Part shown: positions 1-8,521 of the stretch, piece after piece
Layout of the letters: every line of letters begins with the position of its first letter
How positions within the stretch are numbered: position 1 is the stretch's first letter
DNA from: Phenylobacterium glaciei
GTDB lineage: Bacteria > Pseudomonadota > Alphaproteobacteria > Caulobacterales > Caulobacteraceae
NCBI RefSeq assembly: GCF_016772415.1
Contig: NZ_JAGSGD010000001.1
Span: 2,319,501-2,383,500 of the forward strand
Direction: 5' to 3'
Length of the DNA: 64,000 bases
The notes under the pieces: model-generated
What the model was told of the DNA's origin: nothing
The model's database searches: none
What the model saw: the letters and a program-made list of their open reading frames with translations, nothing else
Made by a program: the position numbers and the translations under genes

Positions 1-1
1 C

Positions 2-109
2 ATGGAGGGGCTGGACACCGCCTCCTTCCACTTCACCCGCGAGGCTCGGTTCTTCGGAGCCACGTCGGATTCCTCCGGTCCCTTGCGGCCAACGCTGCGG
101 AGCGCTTAG
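2..109 (+). CDS. possible 3' end of a gene cut by the window edge
   Basis: An open frame runs from the first bases to a TAG at 107-109, ten bases before the SRAP fragment start. It gives about 35 residues beginning MEGLDTASFHFTREARFF. It could be the C-terminus of a gene entering from the left or a chance open frame. I do not recognise it. Confidence 0.25.
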   Translation: MEGLDTASFHFTREARFFGATSDSSGPLRPTLRSA

Positions 110-118
110 CTCCTCGCC

Positions 119-358
119 ATGTGCAACGAATACCAGTTCAGGGTCCGACGCGGCGAATACGACTGGCAGTTCTCCCAGATCCACGTGCCCATCAACTGGA
201 CTGACGCAGAACTGAACCGGCCATGCGACCGCCTCTTCAAGCCGACCAACCGCGCCACCATGGTCCGGGCGATCGATCCGGCCGACCCGATGGCTGGGGT
301 CGAGGGCCTTGAAGCTCGGTGGGGTCATGTGTGGACGACCTCCAAGACGCAAGGGTGA
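119..358 (+). pseudogene. SRAP (YedK/HMCES-like) N-terminal fragment
   Basis: SRAP proteins cross-link to abasic sites in single-stranded DNA through the cysteine at position 2, exposed when Met1 is removed. The frame begins MCNEYQFRVRRGEYDW, so the start codon and Cys2 are intact. The next 67 or so residues align with the longer copy at 18063-18784, including TNRATM, DPADPMAG and EARW. After EARW the sequence departs from the family (GHVWTTSKTQG) and stops, so roughly two thirds of the domain, including the conserved His and Glu region, is missing. The break falls shortly before a stretch of insertion-sequence debris. It is almost certainly inactive as a peptidase. The family call is firm because of the second copy in the window. 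Confidence 0.8.
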
Positions 359-523
359 AATGGACGTTCGGCGCTCGGTCGAGTGCAGTCATGTGTTCGG
401 CCTGTTGCTGCAGCGGTCGAAGCTGCTGGCCTCGATGAAGTCCGCGGACCGATGATCCATCGTGACTGGGATGGCCTCTAGGTCCGCGCCCGTCCGCGTC
501 CCCCGGCGGGCGCGGCCCGGTTC

Positions 524-1276
524 TCAAGAGGTGTGGACGCCCCGATGGCTCGTCGCGTCGCCGCCCCGGCCGCCGGTTTTGGGGGCGCCGGTCGCCGCGG
601 CGCGCAGCTTCTCGAGGTCGGCGGGCAGGTCGCCGCGGCGGTTGAGGAGGTCGCGGGCGGACTGCAGATTGGCCAGACGGGCGGACCGGTCATTCCAGTA
701 CTCGGCGAAGACCACCGCGGCGGCGCGCACCTCGGCCAGACGGTCTTCGAGGGAGGGTTCTGGCTTGGCGCCGTGGTCGCCATGACCGGGATCGGCGTGG
801 CCGTCATGGGGGCCGTGGCCCGCGTTCTGAAGATTCACGATCACCTGCGGCCCGTTGGCGGTCAGGGTGGTCAGGGCGGCGGCCGGGCCGGCGGCGAGAT
901 GAGCTGCTGCGGGCGGGTGAGCCGGGGCGGGCTTGGCCGGCGCCCCCACCGCTCGGAGCTTGCTGACCTCGGCCGCGAGTCCCGCGCTGATCCGCAGCAC
1001 GTCGCCCAGCAGCGGATCGATGGTCCGCAGCAGGTTGTCGCGGGCCTTGTAGATATTGGCGAGCTCAGCCTTGGCCGCGGCCTCGGCGAAGACCAGGATC
1101 GTGGCGTACTTCCAGGCGATGACCTCAGTGTCGGGGTCCTTGCGGGCCGCGGCGCGGCGCGCCAGCAAGGCCAGGATCACCAGCAGCTCCACGAGGGCCA
1201 GCAGCCAGCCGAGACTGACCAAGGCGGAAAACGCCGGCGGAGTCTCCACGCCGTACGGGAACTCGCAATGATCCAT
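524..1276 (-). CDS. hypothetical membrane-anchored protein
   Basis: A 250-residue protein of unknown function. Near the N-terminus (about residues 18-42) there is one strong hydrophobic helix, LGWLLALVELLVILALLARR, followed by a basic cluster, which suggests a single-span protein with a cytoplasmic body. Residues 50-110 and 175-235 look helical and rich in Ala, Leu and Glu, perhaps coiled coil. A His/Gly/Pro-rich linker (about 150-175, several HGP and HGD motifs) sits between them and might bind metal. A competing frame on the opposite strand spans the same stretch, but it is Gly/Arg-rich and lacks structure, so I prefer this strand. The adjacent IS remnants suggest a degraded accessory region. 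Confidence 0.5.
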   Translation of the reverse strand: MDHCEFPYGVETPPAFSALVSLGWLLALVELLVILALLARRAAARKDPDTEVIAWKYATILVFAEAAAKAELANIYKARDNLLRTIDPLLGDVLRISAGLAAEVSKLRAVGAPAKPAPAHPPAAAHLAAGPAAALTTLTANGPQVIVNLQNAGHGPHDGHADPGHGDHGAKPEPSLEDRLAEVRAAAVVFAEYWNDRSARLANLQSARDLLNRRGDLPADLEKLRAAATGAPKTGGRGGDATSHRGVHTS

Positions 1277-1412
1277 CTGCCCTACCCCGCAGGACCCAGC
1301 AAAGGTCCGATCAGATGCACGATAGTGCAGCCGGGGCGGGTTGGACGAGGGTGGGTGATCAAAAAATAATCAGGCGTCGCCGCTTTTGCACGCAACGTCG
1401 AGCCGCCGAGGG

Positions 1413-1590
1413 TCAATCGTGGACGCCGTACCGCCCCTCCCGCCGCAGCTCGGCGGCACCCTTCTCGACGTGGGGCGCCAGGCTGGGCGGGCCGGGCCAG
1501 AGCACTTCGCAGGCCCAGGCGGTCTTGCTGTAACCGGCGCAGGGACGGGTGAAGGTCTTGACCAGGTCGGGCGTGCCGGGTGATCGACAC
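1413..1590 (-). pseudogene. C-terminal remnant of an unrecognised gene
   Basis: Reading leftward, a frame ending at TGA 1413-1415 encodes about 55 residues such as KTFTRPCAGYSKTAW and EKGAAELRREGRYGVHD. It has protein-like composition but no start codon before it runs into the antisense of the IS3 fragment at about 1580. It looks like the tail of a gene interrupted by the insertion sequence. I do not recognise the family. Confidence 0.3.
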
Positions 1591-1800
1591 CGACCGGACC
1601 ACTGTCCGCTACCAGGCCACGCGCCCGGATGACGCGGCCTTGCGCGAACGCCTGAAAGCGCTGGCCCAGGAACGCCGGCGCTTCGGCTATCGGCGACTGC
1701 ACGTGCTGTTGCGGCGGGAAGGCCAAGTGTTCAACAGGAAGCGGGTGCAACGGATCGGGGCGGGCGCAGCCCACGCGATGGCGATATGCGCAATTATCCG
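1580..1800 (+). pseudogene. IS3-family transposase (OrfB) fragment
   Basis: The translation contains RPDDAALRERLKALAQERR followed by RFGYRRLHVLLRREG and NRKRVQRI. This is the conserved helical region just before the DDE integrase core of IS3-family OrfB proteins. The homology stops after about 60 residues, and no D, D or E catalytic motif follows. The rest of the frame to about 1900 is unrelated to the family. OrfA and the terminal repeats were not found. This is a dead fragment abutting a truncated gene on its left and an IS1182-type remnant on its right. Confidence 0.75.
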
Positions 1801-2001
1801 GTATCTGGTCTTCAGCCTGGTTCTGCGCGCCCCTAGCAGGTGGTCCCACGGGTTAGGCGAAGCGTTGAAGGTCGGGTTTCGGACCCGAACCCAACGGTGA
1901 GAACCGACCGAGGCTGAGTAAAAACGCGTTTGCCGTGTTGAGATGGGCGTTCGGCGGCGGGTTGGTGTTGAGTTCGACGGCTTGGATCAGCGTCGAACGG
2001 G

Positions 2002-2676
2002 TCAGGCAGAGGGGCTTCCTCCGGCCCGGACCGCCTGCATTAGCGGGATCACTCCGAAGATCTGGATCATTCTCTTCAGATTGTAGGCCAGGACGTGAAG
2101 GCTCATCTCCGTTCGGACCTTTTCGAGGGTTCGGGTGAGGAAGTGGGTGCTTCCCATCCAGGATTTTAGCGTTCCGAAGGGGTGCTCGACGGTGGCCCGG
2201 CGGAACCGCATGGCGTCGGGCTTCCGATCGAGCCTGGCCTGCATGGCCTCGATCACCGCCTCGTGCTCCCAGCGGGTGACGCGCCGCTCTTTGCTTGGCG
2301 TGCACTGGGCCTTCAGTGGGCAGGTCCGGCAGCTCGACGGGTTCCAGTAGCGATGCAGCGTTTGGCCCTTCTCGACGGTCGTCATGCGGCGCGCGAGCAA
2401 CTCGCCGGCCGGGCAGCGGCAAACGTCTTGGCCGGAGATGTAGACGAAGTCCTGCTTGCCGAAGCGTCCGTCGGCCTTGGCGCCTGAGGTCAGCGGCCTG
2501 GGCACGTAGGGGATGACGCCCACGGTCTCGCAGGCCAGCACTTCCTCGCCTGAGAAGTAGCCGCGGTCGGCCAGCACATCGAGGCTTTCGACGCCCATCT
2601 CCGCCTTGGCCTGCGCGCCCATGTTGGCGAGCTGCTCACGGTCATGGCCGACGTCCGTCAGCTCAGCCGCGAGTTT
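2002..2676 (-). pseudogene. IS1182-family transposase, C-terminal half
   Basis: The frame encodes the second half of an IS1182-family DDE transposase. It holds DVGHDREQLANM, the second catalytic region LADRGYFSG, the zinc-ribbon-like stretch CRCPAGE ... CRTCPLKAQC, and the terminal catalytic region RATVEHPFGTLKSW followed by HVLAYNLKRMI. Full-length members are about 450-500 residues; here the frame is closed by a stop at 2677-2679 immediately upstream, so the first catalytic Asp and the DNA-binding part are gone. ATG 2622 is only an internal Met. The element therefore cannot transpose alone. The 250 bases beyond the break (2677-2930) contain nothing I can identify. Confidence 0.85.
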
Positions 2677-2930
2677 TTACACAGCCTGGACCCATAGCCG
2701 ACGTTCGGAGGTAGGCGAATCGTGCAGCATAAGCAGCTGGAGCGAGAGGATGTCTGAAACGCCGAGCCTGGGCGCATTCGTCATTATCCCAGGCTATGAC
2801 CAGCCAAGGGTGATCAGCCTGTGGGAGCGTCCGCGCCGGTATGCGTCGCCTAGACGGCAGACCCGGGGTGACACGCTACGGATCATGACTTAGGCTCGAG
2901 GCTGGGGAAGTATTCCGAGACGGAGTTACG

Positions 2931-3668
2931 GTGTTGCGAAAAATGTTCGGGGGCGGGGTGCCTCAATCGCGAGCGTATGAAGTCGGTCAGCAACTTTTCC
3001 AACAGGGGATGGAGGCAGCAATCGAGTATCGCACCGCCGATGCGATTGCACTCTACACAAAATCGTTTGAGACAAACCCCAATCCTGCGCCGCTAATCAA
3101 CCGAGCCAAGATTTATCGCTGGCGCATATTGTTCGAGGAGGCAATTAGAGACCTCGAAACCGCTATGAGACTAGACAAGCAGCAAGGTGATCAATTTTCT
3201 GTTCCGCTAGGGAAGGAGTTGCGTGAGTGTAAACTGATCGCTGAAAACCGATTCAATGGGAAAAAGAGACTATTTATAGCGGACCTTAGAAGCAAAGGGT
3301 TCGACTACGTAGCGGGTCGAATTGCGGACTCAATATTCAAAGGTAACGGCCAGCTTCTCGGCTACCACCTCGTCAACGAGGTCGATAGCGTGAAGAAATT
3401 TGAAAATCCGTCTGACTTTCCTTCAGTGAAGACGCTCATCAACAATTGGATGACGGATCAGCGCGTAATAGACGAGGTTTTGGCTGATCCCAATATCGGA
3501 AGTGAATACCGAGAACTTCGCGACGTGTTCGAAGGTATGATATGCGTCTACGACTACGCAGACATGGCTAAGCTGCGCGATACGATCGTGCGGAAGATAT
3601 GGTGTTTGTTGAACCCGCCAAGCCAAATGCAAACTCTCTGGGAAGTCAGCCTCCGGGACTTGCATTAG
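2931..3668 (+). CDS. TPR-like protein of unknown function
   Basis: A 245-residue soluble protein. Residues 15-95 read as two to three tetratricopeptide-like helical hairpins (QLFQQGMEAAIEYRTADAIA, AIRDLETAMRLD), a scaffold usually used for protein contacts. The remaining 150 residues are mixed, contain no catalytic motif I recognise, and end KIWCLLNPPSQMQTLWEVSL. A GTG start at 2931 is preceded by a GGAG at about 2922; ATG 2943 is an alternative. The gene is visibly richer in A and T than its neighbours, which suggests recent transfer from a lower-GC donor. It stands alone between an IS remnant and the ADP-ribosylglycohydrolase gene, so its context gives no clear role. Confidence 0.65.
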   Translation: MLRKMFGGGVPQSRAYEVGQQLFQQGMEAAIEYRTADAIALYTKSFETNPNPAPLINRAKIYRWRILFEEAIRDLETAMRLDKQQGDQFSVPLGKELRECKLIAENRFNGKKRLFIADLRSKGFDYVAGRIADSIFKGNGQLLGYHLVNEVDSVKKFENPSDFPSVKTLINNWMTDQRVIDEVLADPNIGSEYRELRDVFEGMICVYDYADMAKLRDTIVRKIWCLLNPPSQMQTLWEVSLRDLH

Positions 3669-3884
3669 CTATTCATCTGCGGGACGGCCACGTCGCGGAC
3701 GGCGGATCATCGCCGCCCAGTGCTCTAAATCCGCCGGTCGGCAAGCCCTGATCAAGCAATCGCTGCAATGTGCGCTTCCCACCCTTCTGCGACTCTGGCG
3801 AGGTCCGCTTCCGGGCATAAGCGCCGCCGCGCTCCGCCCGCCTTGGGCGCGCCAGCTTCAGGACCAAGTGTCAGATTCGATCCA

Positions 3885-4673
3885 CTAGCCTTTGGAATTG
3901 GCCGGTCGGTAGGCGTTACGCATAGTTCGCTCGAAGGCGCTCAACACCTTTGCCAAGTCTGGCGTGAGATACGTGCGCGCCTTGGCGGCGATAGCTTCGG
4001 GTACGCCGTATATCGCCTCCGCCACGGCGCCGGCGATGCAGGCCAAGGTGTCGGTATCGCCGCCCAGACTCACGGCCCTGCGCACTGCTCCTTCCCAGTC
4101 ATTCGCCTCAAATGCAGCAGCGAGGGCAGGAGGAACGGTGCCGGCGGCAGAGACGTCGAAGCCACCGTCCTCGAAGACGACTTCCGGCGAGAGGTCGTAG
4201 TTGAAGGCGGTGGTGATATGCGCCCTGACCTCCTCCACGGACTGGCCTTGCCGTAAACGCAGTATCGACACAGCGACCGCCTGCGCTGCCGTGATGGCTT
4301 CCTCATGATCATGACTAACCGAGGCCTGAGCTGCCGCTAAGTCCAAGGCCTCAGTCTCATCCGACGCGAACCACCCCACAGCCGCGACGCGCATCGGCGC
4401 TCCATTGCCCCAGCCACCATACGGACCGGCACGCGCGTCCTTAGCCCACTCTTCGAACAGGCTGCCATACCCGCGGCCGGGATGACGCCTGACGAAGCTC
4501 CGCAAGCTCTTGGCGAAATTCCTCCCGGTCATGAGGGCCTTCGCAATGGCGAGAACACACACCGTGTCGTCTGTGAAACTGCAGTCGGGATGGAAGAGTT
4601 TGAAGCGAGCGTGAGGGGAACGTTCGCCTTCAAATCGAGACCCGATGATGTCGCCAGCAATTGCCCCGATCAT
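3885..4673 (-). CDS. ADP-ribosylglycohydrolase family protein (DraG-like)
   Basis: This family removes ADP-ribose from proteins or nucleic acids using a binuclear Mg centre. The sequence opens MIGAIAGDIIGSRFEG, the standard N-terminus. It then shows the metal-binding SFTDDT motif near residue 37 and the C-terminal GGDTDT motif with the following IAGAVAEAIYG. All the acidic metal ligands expected of the family are present, and the length of 262 residues is normal. The open frame extends 32 codons further upstream, but those residues are not family-like, so I start at ATG 4673. In accessory regions such enzymes often reverse a toxic or regulatory ADP-ribosylation, but no ADP-ribosyltransferase is visible nearby. 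The family is sure, the substrate unknown. Confidence 0.9.
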   Translation of the reverse strand: MIGAIAGDIIGSRFEGERSPHARFKLFHPDCSFTDDTVCVLAIAKALMTGRNFAKSLRSFVRRHPGRGYGSLFEEWAKDARAGPYGGWGNGAPMRVAAVGWFASDETEALDLAAAQASVSHDHEEAITAAQAVAVSILRLRQGQSVEEVRAHITTAFNYDLSPEVVFEDGGFDVSAAGTVPPALAAAFEANDWEGAVRRAVSLGGDTDTLACIAGAVAEAIYGVPEAIAAKARTYLTPDLAKVLSAFERTMRNAYRPANSKG

Positions 4674-5248
4674 AATCCGATCTTCCGTATCTAAAGGCAG
4701 TGAGGACTGGGCGAGGCGTCGCACGGGGTACCAAGCCTTGGTCGCGAGCCAACGTTCGATGGGTGACAAAACCTAACACTTGCGCCTGCTCGCGCGCACG
4801 TCATGGGGCCAGGCTGAGCAAGGCATTTTTGAAAGGCGCATTCTCCTCAGGGCCCATGCGTCGTTTCCGTTTGTCCCGTGTAAGAGCGTAGCAGGCCAGG
4901 AGTGACCTCGGCGTGACTTCCTTACACCACAAGTGGGCCTCGGCATGCAGAGCCGGCCTGCGCGTGTCCTCTGGGGATCGGGGTTACTCCGATCTATTGC
5001 ATGGCGGTGGGCTTACGGACAGCAGCGGTTCATGAAGCCGTCGATGTGCCTATTCCTGAAGGGCGCGCTCTAGGTTTCAGGAGCGGACGTAACCAGCGTC
5101 GGCTGGGGAGGTGTGCTCGTCTCTACGCAGGGAAAGGAGGAGCTCGTGCCCGTCCAAAACTTCAGCCAAGGCATAGTCTGATCTGGCATAGTGTTCTCGC
5201 CAATCATCGCGGCAGGAACAACGCGCGACGTTCGATAGAAAGGCCATC
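4674..5248. other. intergenic stretch without a supported gene
   Basis: No reading frame here looks protein-like. A minus-strand frame ending near 5077 (SDYALAEVLDGHELLLSL) is mildly protein-like in its last 50 residues but overlaps the start of the next gene and has no credible start. The promoter for the 5249 gene should lie in the last 100 bases. Confidence 0.4.
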
Positions 5249-5926
5249 ATGCTGCATGCGTTCATCACAAAGAGAGTGCGGCGAATTTTGGCGCGTGATC
5301 GCCTAGAACATACCAACGCCAAGAATGAGGACGCCATCACCTCAATGGTCTTCAGTCCTCTGGCTTTTATGGAGGCACCCCAAGCGATGGCCGCGCTGGA
5401 TCAACTACTCGACGGTGCCGTGGGCCGACGGGCTGCCGGCCGGACCGTTGCTCAGCACGAGATTCACCTCTGGCCGGCTGGCTTGCAGGCGGTGAAATTG
5501 GTGGGGGATGGGGTCTCACGCTGTGAGCCCGACCTTGTCGCGCATTTCAAATTTACGACGGGGCCAGACCTCCTCGTCATCGGCGAGATGAAATGGGATT
5601 GGCCCATGGCGCCCGGTCAGTTGAAGCGAGAGATAGACCGCGAGATTGCAGCTGTTCGCAGTCGGTGGCCGGGCGAGCAGCTCCCGTTCGTTCTTTCCAA
5701 GTACCGGTACCCGGGCGGCATTCAAGGCGTGGAATGCCTTACTTGGGTGGACGTTGCTAACCGCCTTGAGGCCTGCGAGGAGACTAGCCCGGGGCGATGG
5801 GCGTGCCTGGTGCGGCAATTCCTCGAGTTGGCGGACGTCGCCGGGTTTGGAGGCTTCCCGCAAAGGTTGGGCCCAAGTCTTGGGAGCCACAACAGATTTG
5901 CCTTCTGGAGCGCGACCGATGGCTGA
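5249..5926 (+). CDS. probable PD-(D/E)XK nuclease-fold protein
   Basis: A 225-residue protein with the motif pattern of the restriction-endonuclease-like fold. It has a helix with Glu27 (KNEDAITSMVF), then EPD at residues 93-95, then EMK at 113-115 in a hydrophobic strand (LLVIGEMKW), and a following helix with QLKREIDRE. That order (E, D, E-x-K, Q) fits a metal-dependent nuclease core. I do not recognise the exact family, so the nuclease role is inferred. The next gene overlaps it by 8 bp (5919-5926), which indicates co-translation and a joint function. Comparable small PD-(D/E)XK proteins with a dedicated partner are common in phage-defence loci. An alternative is a catalytically inactive structural member. 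Confidence 0.65.
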   Translation: MLHAFITKRVRRILARDRLEHTNAKNEDAITSMVFSPLAFMEAPQAMAALDQLLDGAVGRRAAGRTVAQHEIHLWPAGLQAVKLVGDGVSRCEPDLVAHFKFTTGPDLLVIGEMKWDWPMAPGQLKREIDREIAAVRSRWPGEQLPFVLSKYRYPGGIQGVECLTWVDVANRLEACEETSPGRWACLVRQFLELADVAGFGGFPQRLGPSLGSHNRFAFWSATDG

Positions 5927-6530
5927 GTGTCCAATCTTCGCGGCCGCTGGCATCATGGAAAGCGTCTATCGGGAGGCGGAGCACCTCTGTGAGGCGATCA
6001 TCACAGGTCTTGAACGCGAGGGCTTCAAGCCGAGCTTCGCTGAAGAGCAATCTCGGGCAGAGTATTCGTCTAGTGGCTATGCCTATAACTACGAGCTAAG
6101 CGCGGTCTATCGCAACCAACGGAACCCCGCGCACCTTCTTCTCGGCTTTGATTTCTACCGCAGTGGACCGCTTTCCGAGTGGGCTCCAGGTTCAACTGCC
6201 GTTCTTGTCGTAGGCTATGCCCCGCGCGCCGCCGACCCATGGCTCATCGATGAGCTCGTCTTCGATACGAGGGGGCAACTACGTGGGCCGACCTACTCTA
6301 ACGATCTCAAGGAAGTTTCGGGCAGCGGTTGCCGACTTCTGGGGTTTGACGAGGAAGAAGGGAAGTTGCCCATGGCGAAGCGGTCATGGCTGTTTGCCGT
6401 GCCTCTATCGCGTCTATCAGGGCCGCCAGCAGTACTTCGCAGCGTGGTCGCACCGTTCACTGCCCTTCTGCGCCGGGAAGGTACGGACTTTGCGCCCTTG
6501 CGCTCCTCCGACGCAGTGGAGTGGCCGTAG
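5919..6530 (+). CDS. unrecognised partner of the PD-(D/E)XK protein
   Basis: A 203-residue soluble protein with no family I can name. ATG 5919 overlaps the end of the upstream gene by 8 bp, so the two are translationally coupled. Residues 10-40 form an amphipathic helix (REAEHLCEAIITGLEREGF). The middle is rich in aromatic residues and alternating strands (YAYNYELSAVYRNQRN, HLLLGFDFYRSGP), and the C-terminus holds a conserved-looking RSWLFAVPLSRL. No transmembrane segment or signal peptide is present. It could be a specificity, immunity or regulatory subunit of the putative nuclease. The longer frame upstream of 5919 is only the out-of-frame overlap with the first gene. Confidence 0.6.
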   Translation: MAECPIFAAAGIMESVYREAEHLCEAIITGLEREGFKPSFAEEQSRAEYSSSGYAYNYELSAVYRNQRNPAHLLLGFDFYRSGPLSEWAPGSTAVLVVGYAPRAADPWLIDELVFDTRGQLRGPTYSNDLKEVSGSGCRLLGFDEEEGKLPMAKRSWLFAVPLSRLSGPPAVLRSVVAPFTALLRREGTDFAPLRSSDAVEWP

Positions 6531-6918
6531 TGGGAACGAGCTCAGAGCGCGACCACTTCATTTCGCGCTGCCAAAGTCGCTCGCGCAAAACCATCGATGG
6601 CAGGGCGGGATAAACGGCCGCTTTCGGCTAATGAAGGGCGGGCAGTAGCGGTCGATCATTCGCCGCAAGCATCTGAGCGGCCTGCTCCTCGTCCGGCGAG
6701 GTCGTCTCACTAGAGGAGTTGTAGGCCGTGACAAGCGGCGCGGACCGCACCTCAACGGAAACTAAGTCGTCGGACACTCCCATGCAGGGGTGAGCCTGAA
6801 ATAAGAAGCGACGGACGACCCCTTGCACTCAGTCTCCGTTTGCGGTGGGCAGGCGATGACCCGCGCAACACACGGCGGGCCTCGCAACGATACGTCTCGC
6901 CGTGCCAATCTGGGCGGC
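6531..6918. other. gap without a firm gene
   Basis: The only candidate is a 51-codon minus-strand frame, 6628-6783, beginning MGVSDDLVSVEVRSAPLV. Its composition is protein-like, but it has no ribosome binding site and no homologue I can recall. I leave it uncalled. Confidence 0.3.
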
Positions 6919-7251
6919 ATGACAGACCCGCAGCCCCCTAGCCTCTCAGAGGTACCCGCGCCCCTCTGGGCAGTTCCGCTTGTGTTACTGTTGGTGGCGG
7001 CAGGTCCCTGGCCGTACGGCTTCTATATGCTGATGCGGCTGGTCGTCTGCGGCGCGGCCGCCTACTTGGCCTACTCGATCCTCCAAAGGGGCGCAGCTAG
7101 GTGGCTAGGGTGGGCCTTCGTGGCGCTGGCGATCCTCTACAACCCTGTCTTCAAGGTCCACTTCGAGCGGGAGACCTGGGTGCTGATCAACCTTGCGTCG
7201 GCCTTCCCATTCGGCATCGCGGGCTGGATGGGACGGCCGCGCCGGGACTGA
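6919..7251 (+). CDS. small membrane protein, DUF6804-like
   Basis: A 110-residue inner-membrane protein. After a proline-rich N-terminus there are three to four hydrophobic helices: LWAVPLVLLLVAAGPWPYGF, MRLVVCGAAAYLAYSIL, WLGWAFVALAILYNPVF and LINLASAFPFGIAGWM. The motif set PYGFYMLMRLVVC, LYNPVFKVHFERETW resembles the widespread small DUF6804 family, whose function is unknown. I start at ATG 6919 rather than at the 32-codon longer frame because the extension (RATHGGPRNDTSRR) is not family-like. It stands alone in the island and its neighbours do not suggest a role. Confidence 0.7.
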   Translation: MTDPQPPSLSEVPAPLWAVPLVLLLVAAGPWPYGFYMLMRLVVCGAAAYLAYSILQRGAARWLGWAFVALAILYNPVFKVHFERETWVLINLASAFPFGIAGWMGRPRRD

Positions 7252-7352
7252 AAAAATGCCGAACGTTTACGAGGCGACATGATCGGGAATGAACGTGCGG
7301 CTTAGATCCGCAAACTCGACCGTGAGGTTTGAGGCTCGATCACCCCACACAA

Positions 7353-8177
7353 TCAATAAATCGGCTCCTGAACCGGAACCTGGTTGAGCGAGACCATTCG
7401 GTTGGAATACAGCGTCATAAGGGCGTCAGCGTCCGCTGGGCTGGCATCCCGCTCTCGCAGCCATGCGCGTTGTGCCGCCCTAATCTCGGCCCGAGTGTCG
7501 GGACGCTCCATCGCCTTTGCAAATGCCTCGGCCATATGTCTGTCGGCTTGGGCGAGATCGGAATTACTGCAGATAAGCCTCAACACCTCAGTGTCCGCGC
7601 GACCGCAATCAAATGACGGCCGCTCACCTTGGAGCGGCACCTGGGTTGACGGTTCCTCTGCCTTAGTATCCTGGGCGACGGGCTCATTCGAAGGGAGCTG
7701 ACCGGGAGGCGAGGACACCTCGGGAGTTGGCGCCGGATCGGTCCGCGCCACCTCAGTCGCCGCCGGCCTTTGTGGAGGCTCCGCGCTACCAAAGTTTCCA
7801 AGGGAGCCAATGGCCCCGAGAATTACGATTGCTGCCAGCCCCATAAAGCCATTGGAGAGGGCATTGCCGGGGTTCCGGACCTCAGTCTGCGAAACACTAG
7901 TCGAACGGTCCTCAGCGGTCTCCGGGGGAGTGTTTGCCGTGGATCCTTCGCTGCGACGGGCCCGGTACTCTAGATCGCTATCGTATCGCGCCCTGGAAAC
8001 CGGGTCCTTGAGCGTTCCGTAGGCTTCAGTGATCTCCTTCACTCTTGCGTCAAGGTCAGCGCCGCCTTGACCCGCTACGTCAGGGTGGTAGCGCTTCATG
8101 AGCGCGCGAAACGCTCCGTCAATAACAATGTCTTCGGCTCGCGCGGAAACACCAAGGACCTCATAGTAATTGGGCAT
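7353..8177 (-). CDS. membrane-bound J-domain protein with C-terminal LprI-like domain
   Basis: A 274-residue protein with three parts. Residues 1-70 are a J domain (MPNYYEVLGVSARAED, the HPD motif in KRYHPDVAG, then the ARYDSDLEYRAR end), the module that stimulates Hsp70 ATPase. A hydrophobic helix at about 108-126 (SNGFMGLAAIVILGAIGSLG) follows, then a Pro/Glu/Thr-rich linker. Residues 190-255 (FDCGRADTEVLRLICSN ... IRAAQRAWLRERD) are an LprI/DUF1311-like domain with two cysteines, normally periplasmic. The topology would place the J domain in the cytoplasm and the LprI-like domain outside. No dnaK is nearby, so it must use the housekeeping chaperone or another partner. Confidence 0.8.
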   Translation of the reverse strand: MPNYYEVLGVSARAEDIVIDGAFRALMKRYHPDVAGQGGADLDARVKEITEAYGTLKDPVSRARYDSDLEYRARRSEGSTANTPPETAEDRSTSVSQTEVRNPGNALSNGFMGLAAIVILGAIGSLGNFGSAEPPQRPAATEVARTDPAPTPEVSSPPGQLPSNEPVAQDTKAEEPSTQVPLQGERPSFDCGRADTEVLRLICSNSDLAQADRHMAEAFAKAMERPDTRAEIRAAQRAWLRERDASPADADALMTLYSNRMVSLNQVPVQEPIY

Positions 8178-8254
8178 CGTTGGTACTCCCTCCCGCCCTG
8201 TGTATCGACGCGTCAGTTTCGTTGGTCCAGGTACTCGTCAGAAAGAGAGCCAGC

Positions 8255-8521
8255 GTGCGTCTGAACTTCTTCAAGCGGCTTCGCCTCATCCCACACGTCT
8301 GGCTCAATCTGAGCCGCGGGGGACCTTCCGTGACGGCCGGCAAACGAGGCCTCAAGGCGACCATGGGCAAGCGTGGCACGACGCTTACGGCGGGCCTTCC
8401 TGGGACGGGCCTGTCGATAAGCCAAAGGATCGGCAAGCAAGGGGCAAAGCCCAAGTCATTGCAGACCGGGCAGAAGCTGCTGGAGAAGGTTCTACGCAGC
8501 AAGGGAAGCTCTCGTCCTTGA
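8255..8521 (+). CDS. DUF4236 domain protein
   Basis: A small basic protein of 88 residues. Its first 50 residues match the DUF4236 pattern: FFKRLRLIPHVWLNLSRGG, then repeated Gly-rich strands (SVTAGKRGLKATMGKRG, TTLTAGLPGTGLSIS). The family's function is unknown; it is usually found as a short N-terminal domain. I choose GTG 8255, which has AGAGAG about six bases upstream, over the 25-codon longer frame, because the homology begins at VRLNFF. The last 30 bases overlap the end of the convergent membrane gene at 8492. The first gene to the left diverges from it, so it probably has its own promoter in 8178-8254. Confidence 0.7.
   Translation: MRLNFFKRLRLIPHVWLNLSRGGPSVTAGKRGLKATMGKRGTTLTAGLPGTGLSISQRIGKQGAKPKSLQTGQKLLEKVLRSKGSSRP

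Noticed and set aside
533..1369. Plus-strand 278-codon frame over the hypothetical membrane protein
   Set aside because: Gly/Arg-rich, no structure; the minus strand gives a credible membrane helix.
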